Source: Lysinibacillus alkalisoli (GTDB lineage: Bacteria > Bacillota > Bacilli > Bacillales_A > Planococcaceae). From it: 64,000 bases of DNA. A program made the position numbers and the translations under genes. Location: the NCBI RefSeq assembly GCF_014643595.1, contig NZ_BMJT01000009.1:1-64000 (forward strand). The letters are read 5' to 3'. Under the pieces are notes generated by a model, which was not told the origin of the DNA, made no database searches, and was given only the letters and a program-made list of their open reading frames with translations. This document shows, one piece after another, positions 58,596-64,000 of this stretch. Each line of letters begins with the position of its first letter. Within the stretch, counting starts at the first letter, position 1.

Positions 58596-59735
58596 TTATG
58601 TCAAAATGCCTTTTAAAATTGTCACAGCTTCATTAATCTCAGATTGACTAACTGTCAAAGGTGGTAATAAACGAATCACATTAGGGCCAGCTTGAACAAG
58701 TAATAGACCATTTTCTTCTGCCTTTTTTACATAACTTGCAGCAATCGGCTCGCCACAATCAATACCTAATAATAACCCTTGCCCTACGACTTGATATCTC
58801 TCTGGTAATTGTTGTTGCAAAGCTTGTTTAAAATAGGTAGATTGTTGTTGAACCTGTGCCATAAACGCTGGCTTAAATACATGATCTATGACTGCTGTCG
58901 CCACTGCAATAGCTAATGGGTTACCACCGAATGTTGTCCCGTGTGAGCCAGGACCAAACGTGTCATAAAACGCTGCTGTCGCTAAAACAGCACCTATTGG
59001 AAAACCACCCCCTAAACCTTTAGCTAGTGAAATGATATCTGGCTTTAATGTCGTCTGTTGGAAAGCATACGGTGTTCCTGTTCTGACAATACCTGTTTGT
59101 ACTTCATCAATAATTAATAAAATTTGATATTCATCACATACTTCTTGTATCGTATTGGCAAATTCAGGTGTTACAGCATTTACACCACCTTCTCCTTGAA
59201 TCACCTCTAACATAATAGCTCCAATGCTCTCATCAGCTACTGCTTTTAGAGCTTCGCAATCATTGAAAGGGATGGTAGTAAACTTTCCTAGTAATGGGCC
59301 AAACCCTTCTTTTACTTTATCTTGACCAGTTGCTGCCATGGTAGCATATGTGCGACCATGAAAAGATTTTTCAAATGTGATTACATGGTGTCGACCAGAG
59401 TGTTTGCGTGCTAATTTAATGGCAGCCTCATTTGCCTCTGCTCCACTATTGCAAAATAATGCGTGCGATAAATGTGTATTAGCTACTAATTTTTTTGCTA
59501 ATGCTTCTTGTTCAGCACTTTCAAATAAATTAGACACATGCCATAACTGTTCACTCTGCTTTTGTAATGCTTCTATGAGCATAGGATGGCAATGCCCCAA
59601 ACTAAGCACTGCGATACCACTTGTAAAATCTAAATAGCGTTTATTATGTTGATCCCATACTTCCGTGCCTTTTCCTTTCACAAGCTGTACAGGACGTCGA
59701 CCATAATTATTGAATAATACCGTCATACCTATCAT
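58596..59735 (-). CDS. argD: Acetylornithine aminotransferase
   Basis: PLP enzyme of arginine synthesis that makes N-acetylornithine from the semialdehyde. About 379 residues, with LDFTSGIAVLSLGHCHP, FCNSGAEANEAAIKLAR, LIIDEVQTGIVRTG and the PLP lysine in SLAKGLGGGFPIG. ATG 59735 overlaps the argB stop as TGATG, allowing reinitiation; ATG 59726 (MTVLFNNYG) is a plausible alternative. Last gene of argC-argJ-argB-argD. Confidence 0.94.
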   Translation of the reverse strand: MIGMTVLFNNYGRRPVQLVKGKGTEVWDQHNKRYLDFTSGIAVLSLGHCHPMLIEALQKQSEQLWHVSNLFESAEQEALAKKLVANTHLSHALFCNSGAEANEAAIKLARKHSGRHHVITFEKSFHGRTYATMAATGQDKVKEGFGPLLGKFTTIPFNDCEALKAVADESIGAIMLEVIQGEGGVNAVTPEFANTIQEVCDEYQILLIIDEVQTGIVRTGTPYAFQQTTLKPDIISLAKGLGGGFPIGAVLATAAFYDTFGPGSHGTTFGGNPLAIAVATAVIDHVFKPAFMAQVQQQSTYFKQALQQQLPERYQVVGQGLLLGIDCGEPIAASYVKKAEENGLLLVQAGPNVIRLLPPLTVSQSEINEAVTILKGILT

Positions 59736-60496
59736 CACTCACCTTTTATTTTTGTACCTGTTAAGTTAGCCCCTACAATGTGTACAGAAGGAATACCTGC
59801 TTGTAAACATTGTAAAGCCCCTTGCACTTTAGGTATCATGCCACCGTAAATATCACCTGTTGCTATCCATTCGTTGATTTTCTTCTCTGTTGCCTCTTGT
59901 TGATACACCTTATTAATGCGTATCCCATCAACATCTGTAACGAGCAATAAACTCTCAGCACCTATAGCAAGCGCAATTTCACTAGCCATTGTATCGCCAT
60001 TAATATTCATCGCCTGTCCTTCATAGGCTCCTATACAGGCAATCACTGGAACAAAATCAACTGCTAATAATTGGTTTAGGAAAGCTGTATTGACTTGCGT
60101 AACTTCGCCTACAAATCCGTATAATTCCTCATCCAAAAAGTTAGCATTCACAAGTTGGTTATCAAAACCATTTAAACCTACTGCTGCAATCCCTGCTTTT
60201 GTTAGCGCATGTACGAGAGAAGGATTCACTTGACCAATTAGTGTATTTTGTATCACATTGATAGCTTGCTTACTCGTGACTCTAACACCGTCTATTGTAT
60301 GGGAATGCACGCGTTGATTCGCTAATGCTTCGTTAATAGCTGGGCCACCACCATGCGTAATAATAATGTTATATTGATTTTGCATCGCCTTAAAGTTTAA
60401 AAAAAATTCGTCCGTTAAGTGACTTAATGTACTGCCGCCTAATTTAATTACGATTGTTTTACGAACGGTAGGAGGCGTTAATTTGGACATAGTCAT
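59735..60496 (-). CDS. argB: Acetylglutamate kinase
   Basis: Phosphorylates N-acetylglutamate, second step of arginine synthesis. The 253-residue amino-acid-kinase fold shows IKLGGSTL, THGGGPAIN, GDTMASEIALAIGA and the ATP-site GGMIPKVQGAL. The start ATG (60496, or 60490 two codons later) lies 38 bases inside the end of argJ, with GGGGGTG upstream, so the two frames overlap. No arginine-inhibition N-terminal helix is evident. Confidence 0.94.
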   Translation of the reverse strand: MTMSKLTPPTVRKTIVIKLGGSTLSHLTDEFFLNFKAMQNQYNIIITHGGGPAINEALANQRVHSHTIDGVRVTSKQAINVIQNTLIGQVNPSLVHALTKAGIAAVGLNGFDNQLVNANFLDEELYGFVGEVTQVNTAFLNQLLAVDFVPVIACIGAYEGQAMNINGDTMASEIALAIGAESLLLVTDVDGIRINKVYQQEATEKKINEWIATGDIYGGMIPKVQGALQCLQAGIPSVHIVGANLTGTKIKGE

Positions 60497-61685
60497 AGGT
60501 TAAATCACACCCCCAGGCTGTACCTTTACCATCACCAATATGTAAAGCCACATCAATTTTCACTTCTTGTTGCTTTAAAATCTGCATTAATTCTTCTTCT
60601 GAAAAATGTACAGGCTCACCAGATTCAACAAGCATCTTATCGCCAATTTTAATCCCAATCTTTTCAGGGTCTACAACAGCACCACTATATCCAACAGCTG
60701 CAATGACACGCCCCCAATTAGCATCTGCACCAAAAACAGCCGTTTTAACAAGAGGCGAGCCTACAACTGTTTTCGCAATTTTGCGCGCTTCTTCATCTGT
60801 CTTAGCACCTGTCACATTAACTTCAATTAATTTTGTAGCCCCCTCCCCATCCTTAGCAATCATTTTAGCTAAGTCTTCTGCCACCATTTGTAATGTTGTA
60901 TAAAATTTATGCCACTCTGGATGTTCAGGTGTTAAAGGTTTATTTTGTGCTAAACCATTGGCCATAATAATGACGGTGTCATTGGTTGATGTATCACCAT
61001 CAACTGTAATAGCATTAAATGTACAATCCGTAATTTGAGATAATGCCATCTGTAACATTGGGGAGTCGATATTGGCATCCGTTGTAATAAAACCAAGCAT
61101 CGTTGCCATATTAGGTTCAATCATCCCTGAGCCTTTTGCCACCCCTGCAATAATCACTTCTTTACCATCAATAATGGTTGTATAAGATGTATTTTTCATC
61201 ACTGTGTCTGTTGTTAAAATGGCTTGTGCAAAATCGATGGCATTTTCTAAACAATCATCTACAACTAATGCCGCTACTCCTTGTTGTATAGGCTTCATCT
61301 TCATCGTCTCTCCAATAACACCTGTCGAACAAACACCTACTAAATTTTCTGCAATATTTAATTTTTGAGCAGTCAGTGTTTGCATTTCAAGTGCGTCTAC
61401 TAAGCCTTGCTTCCCTGTGCAAGCATTAGCATTACCTGAATTAACAATCATCGCTTGCATTTTCTTTGTTTCATACACTACCTTTTTAGTCACACTTAGC
61501 GGTGCTGCTTGAATGGCATTTGTCGTAAACACACCTGCAACACTCGCTGGCACATCACTCACTAATAAAGCTAAATCTTTCTTTTTATGTTTAAGACCAC
61601 AATGCATTCCTGCTGCCTTAAATCCTTTTGGTGATACAATATTTTTGCTTGATAATTTTGTCATAATTGCCGTTGAAGACCCCAT
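60459..61685 (-). CDS. argJ: Bifunctional ornithine acetyltransferase / N-acetylglutamate synthase
   Basis: Recycles the acetyl group from acetylornithine to glutamate and can also make acetylglutamate from acetyl-CoA. 408 residues; the precursor cleaves itself before the nucleophile threonine in the motif ATMLGFITTDA, giving alpha and beta chains. IVNSGNANACTG and GDTSTNDT are typical, as is the C-terminal INASYRS. GGAGG selects ATG 61685 over 61691, which would sit only 1 base away. No argA is needed when ArgJ is bifunctional. Confidence 0.94.
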   Translation of the reverse strand: MGSSTAIMTKLSSKNIVSPKGFKAAGMHCGLKHKKKDLALLVSDVPASVAGVFTTNAIQAAPLSVTKKVVYETKKMQAMIVNSGNANACTGKQGLVDALEMQTLTAQKLNIAENLVGVCSTGVIGETMKMKPIQQGVAALVVDDCLENAIDFAQAILTTDTVMKNTSYTTIIDGKEVIIAGVAKGSGMIEPNMATMLGFITTDANIDSPMLQMALSQITDCTFNAITVDGDTSTNDTVIIMANGLAQNKPLTPEHPEWHKFYTTLQMVAEDLAKMIAKDGEGATKLIEVNVTGAKTDEEARKIAKTVVGSPLVKTAVFGADANWGRVIAAVGYSGAVVDPEKIGIKIGDKMLVESGEPVHFSEEELMQILKQQEVKIDVALHIGDGKGTAWGCDLTYDYVQINASYRS

Positions 61686-61718
61686 AGTCATTCCTCCAAA
61701 TAAAATAAATAATGAAAT

Positions 61719-61753
61719 AAAGCAGACAAACTCACTGCGCTGTGGATTTGTCT
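61719..61753 (-). other. argC-argJ intercistronic hairpin
   Basis: AGACAAA / TTTGTCT arms around a 15-20 base loop between argC and argJ, with no T tract. Possibly an mRNA stability or attenuation element. Confidence 0.3.
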
Positions 61754-61758
61754 AACAT

Positions 61759-62793
61759 TTAAATAAACAATGGTACCACGTCTAAACCTGTTGTCTCTGG
61801 CAAACCAAATTGAATATTCATATTTTGGATAGCTTGCCCTGCAGCACCCTTCACTAAATTATCAATGGCACAAATGATCGTTGCTCTGTTCGTCCGTTGA
61901 TCCACACGCACTAAAATATCACAATAGTTTGAACCTTTTACACGCGCTGTATTTACTGTTGTAGCATCTGTTATAACACGTACAAAAGGATGATTTGCAT
62001 AAACTTGTTGTAAACAATGTACTAACGATTGTTCTGTTGCACTCCCTACTAACGGAGCGTATGCAGTAGTTAATATCCCTCTTGTCATGGGTACTAAATG
62101 TGTATTAAATGTAATGGTAGTTGTCACATCTGTGAATTGAGCAATTGATTGTTCGATTTCTGGAATATGTTGATGCTCATTGACCTTGTAAATGGAGAAA
62201 CCTTCATTAGCTTCACTAAAATGTGTTGTTTGTGAAGGTTTATTGCCTGCTCCTGAATAACCACTTTTAGCATCTATAATTAGCTGCGTAGCATCAATCA
62301 GTCCCTCTTTAATTAATGGCAAAACAGATAATAACGTTGCTGTTGGATAGCAGCCTGGATTAGCAATTAAGGGGGCTACTTTAATCTTGTTGGCATTCCA
62401 CTCCGATAAACCGTATACACTTTGTGCTAATGCTTTTTCATCAGCAGCTTCTTTTTTATACCATTGTGTATACAGTTGACGGTCTTTTAAACGAAAATCA
62501 CCTGATAAATCAATAAGCTTTGGACCCGTGTGTAAAAGTGTTGGCATAATTTTACTTGCCACTCCAGCAGGTGTACTTGTAAAAACGACATCTAACTTCG
62601 CTAGTTGTTCATCATCGATTTTTTGTAGCGTATGATCAACAATATGCGTTAAATGACCAAATTTATGTGAAAACGAAACACCTTCTTCAGATGATGTAAA
62701 TAAATGTAGTTCTGACATTTCTTTATGATTATGCAAAAATCGAATTAACTCTAATCCGCCATAACCTGTGGCACCTATAATACCGATTTTCAT
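61759..62793 (-). CDS. argC: N-acetyl-gamma-glutamyl-phosphate reductase
   Basis: NADPH-dependent reduction of acetylglutamyl phosphate to the semialdehyde. 344 residues with the Rossmann IGIIGATGYGGLELIR and the active-site cysteine in IANPGCYPTAT, followed by SGYSGAG and the late VPMTRGILTT. AGAGG lies 8 bases before ATG 62793. First gene of the arg operon, with a promoter matched to that of argF. Confidence 0.95.
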   Translation of the reverse strand: MKIGIIGATGYGGLELIRFLHNHKEMSELHLFTSSEEGVSFSHKFGHLTHIVDHTLQKIDDEQLAKLDVVFTSTPAGVASKIMPTLLHTGPKLIDLSGDFRLKDRQLYTQWYKKEAADEKALAQSVYGLSEWNANKIKVAPLIANPGCYPTATLLSVLPLIKEGLIDATQLIIDAKSGYSGAGNKPSQTTHFSEANEGFSIYKVNEHQHIPEIEQSIAQFTDVTTTITFNTHLVPMTRGILTTAYAPLVGSATEQSLVHCLQQVYANHPFVRVITDATTVNTARVKGSNYCDILVRVDQRTNRATIICAIDNLVKGAAGQAIQNMNIQFGLPETTGLDVVPLFI

Positions 62794-62822
62794 TTCTTTC
62801 ACCTCTAAAATTTAATATATTC

Positions 62823-62865
62823 AGTATAGGCATGTATATTTATAAAGTCAAATGAATTTTTATAA
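62823..62865 (-). promoter_or_regulatory. argC promoter with ARG boxes
   Basis: Minus strand -35 TTGACT (62846-62851), 17-base spacer, -10 TATACT (62823-62828). The spacer (ATAAATATACAT) and the upstream ATAAAAATTC match the argF promoter almost base for base. Expected to be repressed by ArgR/AhrC with arginine. Confidence 0.75.
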
Positions 62866-62866
62866 T

Positions 62867-62905
62867 TAAAAATAGTTGATTTGAAATTATATCAAACCAA
62901 CTATT
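62867..62905 (-). terminator. acsA terminator
   Basis: Stem AATAGTTGATTTGA / TCAAACCAACTATT (62871-62884 with 62892-62905), one mismatch, followed by TTTTAATT on the minus strand. Confidence 0.75.
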
Positions 62906-62925
62906 CTATCTTCTAACGTATTTAA

Positions 62926-64000
62926 TTAATCTTCCATTGTAGAAAGGTCACCTGTTGGCAAATCTAGTTCCCATGCTTTTAAAACACGTCTCATAATTTT
63001 TCCGCTTCGTGTTTTTGGTAATTTATCTTTGAATTCAATTTCTCTAGGTGCAGCATGTGCAGCTAGTCCCGTCTTCACAAAATTTTGGATGTCAGTAATC
63101 AACTGTTCAGAAGGTGCAACCCCTTCTCGCAGGGCAATAAAGGCTTTAATAATTTCGCCACGTACAGGATCGGGTTTACCAATCACACCAGCTTCTAGTA
63201 CATCTGGATGTTCAAGTAACTTACTTTCCACCTCGAATGGCCCTACACGTTCTCCTGCTGTCATAATGACATCATCCACACGCCCTTGGAACCAGAAGTA
63301 ACCATCCTCATCTTGATAAGCAGAATCACCTGAGACATACCACTCACCTTGTAAAAAATATGCGTCGTATCGCTCTTGATTTCCCCAAATCGCACGCATC
63401 ATAGCTGGCCATCCTTTACGTATCGCTAAGTTGCCCATTGTATATGGCTTCACCTCATTACCTTGGTCATCTACAATTGTGGCATAAATACCTGGCAACG
63501 GTTTACCCATTGAACCTGGTTTAATCGCCATAGAAGGATAGTTACAAATCATATGTGCACCTGTTTCAGTCATCCACCACGTATCATGGATGCGATGCCC
63601 TAATGTCTCAATTCCCCAACGAATGACTTCTGGATTTAATGGCTCTCCCACAGACAACACATGACGCAAGCTACTTAAATCATAATCTTTAACCATTTCT
63701 CCTGCCCCCATTAACATACGGAAAGCTGTTGGAGCACTGTACCAAACCGTTACATGATAAGATGCTAATGCTTGGTACCAATTTTGAGGTGAAAAACGAC
63801 CACCTACTACTAATGTTGTTACACCATTTAACCAAGGTCCAAAAATTCCATAAGCGGTCCCTGTTACCCAGCCTGGGTCTGCCGTACACCAATAAATATC
63901 TTGCTCTTGTAAATCAAGTACCCACTGAGCAGATTGATATTGTTGAATCATTGCATTATGCACGTGTAAAACACCCTTTGGCGCACCTGTAGAGCCCGAT
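62926..64000 (-). CDS. acsA: Acetyl-CoA synthetase, C-terminal part (runs off right edge)
   Basis: Adenylate-forming enzyme that activates acetate to acetyl-CoA. The 5' end is outside the window; about 358 residues are present, in frame from the P-loop SGSTGAPKG at the very edge. Also seen: WWMTETGAHMI, the SGDSAYQDEDGY hinge region and the C-terminal catalytic lysine in PKTRSGKIMRR, the site that AcuA acetylates in Bacillus. No internal start is claimed; the GTG at 63963 is inside the domain. Its neighbour argC is separated by a terminator. Confidence 0.93.
   Translation of the reverse strand, partial: SGSTGAPKGVLHVHNAMIQQYQSAQWVLDLQEQDIYWCTADPGWVTGTAYGIFGPWLNGVTTLVVGGRFSPQNWYQALASYHVTVWYSAPTAFRMLMGAGEMVKDYDLSSLRHVLSVGEPLNPEVIRWGIETLGHRIHDTWWMTETGAHMICNYPSMAIKPGSMGKPLPGIYATIVDDQGNEVKPYTMGNLAIRKGWPAMMRAIWGNQERYDAYFLQGEWYVSGDSAYQDEDGYFWFQGRVDDVIMTAGERVGPFEVESKLLEHPDVLEAGVIGKPDPVRGEIIKAFIALREGVAPSEQLITDIQNFVKTGLAAHAAPREIEFKDKLPKTRSGKIMRRVLKAWELDLPTGDLSTMED

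Overview
This AT-rich window comes from a low-GC Gram-positive bacterium of the order Bacillales. Gene order from polA to tyrS closely follows Bacillus subtilis (gapB-coaE-mutM-polA, phoR-phoP, mdh-icd-citZ, fxsA, pyk-pfkA, accA-accD, dnaE-nrnA-ytpI, ytoI, ytkL, ytxK-tpx-yteJ-sppA-thiI-iscS-ezrA-hisJ, dgcP-rpsD-tyrS-acsA). Departures from that order point to the Planococcaceae/Caryophanaceae (Kurthia- or Lysinibacillus-like): hflK-hflC between polA and phoR, a FadR/GntR regulator ahead of accDA, a short DnaE with a degenerate PHP domain, and no nadB. The family assignment is inference; no 16S sequence is present.

Layout. 0-0.2 kb: the 5' half of a 5S rRNA gene with its own promoter, running off the left edge. 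0.2-3.4 kb: NAD synthesis (nifS divergent from nadC-nadA). 3.5-4.5 kb: argF under an arginine-type promoter. 4.7-8.1 kb: M42 peptidase, dimeric dUTPase, SigW-type ysdB, gapB. 8.2-14.4 kb: coaE, mutM, polA, hflC, hflK. 14.5-21 kb: phoR-phoP, a MaoC-fold gene and the TCA genes mdh, icd, citZ. 21-30.4 kb: fxsA, pyk, pfkA, accA, accD, fadR-like, dnaE. 30.4-37.1 kb: nrnA, ytpI, a ribosomal-protection-type GTPase, ytoI, ytkL and an M24 peptidase. 37.2-42 kb: an SLH-anchored exported protein, ald, a universal stress protein. 42-50.8 kb: ytxK, tpx, yteJ, sppA, thiI, iscS, ezrA, hisJ, msrC. 50.8-58.5 kb: dgcP, rpsD with a long leader, tyrS with a T-box, a class A PBP. 58.6-64 kb: argD-argB-argJ-argC and the 3' part of acsA, which runs off the right edge.

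The genes are almost all core metabolism and housekeeping. No transposase, integrase, phage gene, tRNA or CRISPR was found. The novelty is in the intergenic regions. (1) Directly after phoR lies a PhoP-box array (four hexamers at exact 11-base period) placed correctly before a -10 element; the short transcript it would drive starts with a C-loop hairpin and ends at a strong terminator, giving a candidate PhoP-activated small RNA. (2) Between the convergent genes nadA and argF are four consecutive hairpins whose loops all carry anti-Shine-Dalgarno-like C-rich motifs, flanked by terminators of opposite polarity. (3) argF and argC, 58 kb apart, share a matching promoter-operator. (4) A perfect FadR/GntR-type palindrome precedes the fadR-accD-accA operon. 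(5) A 5S gene has a private promoter and no 23S upstream. Several genes use TTG or GTG starts that only the Shine-Dalgarno position resolves. All functional statements rest on motifs and remembered family knowledge; no database search was run.
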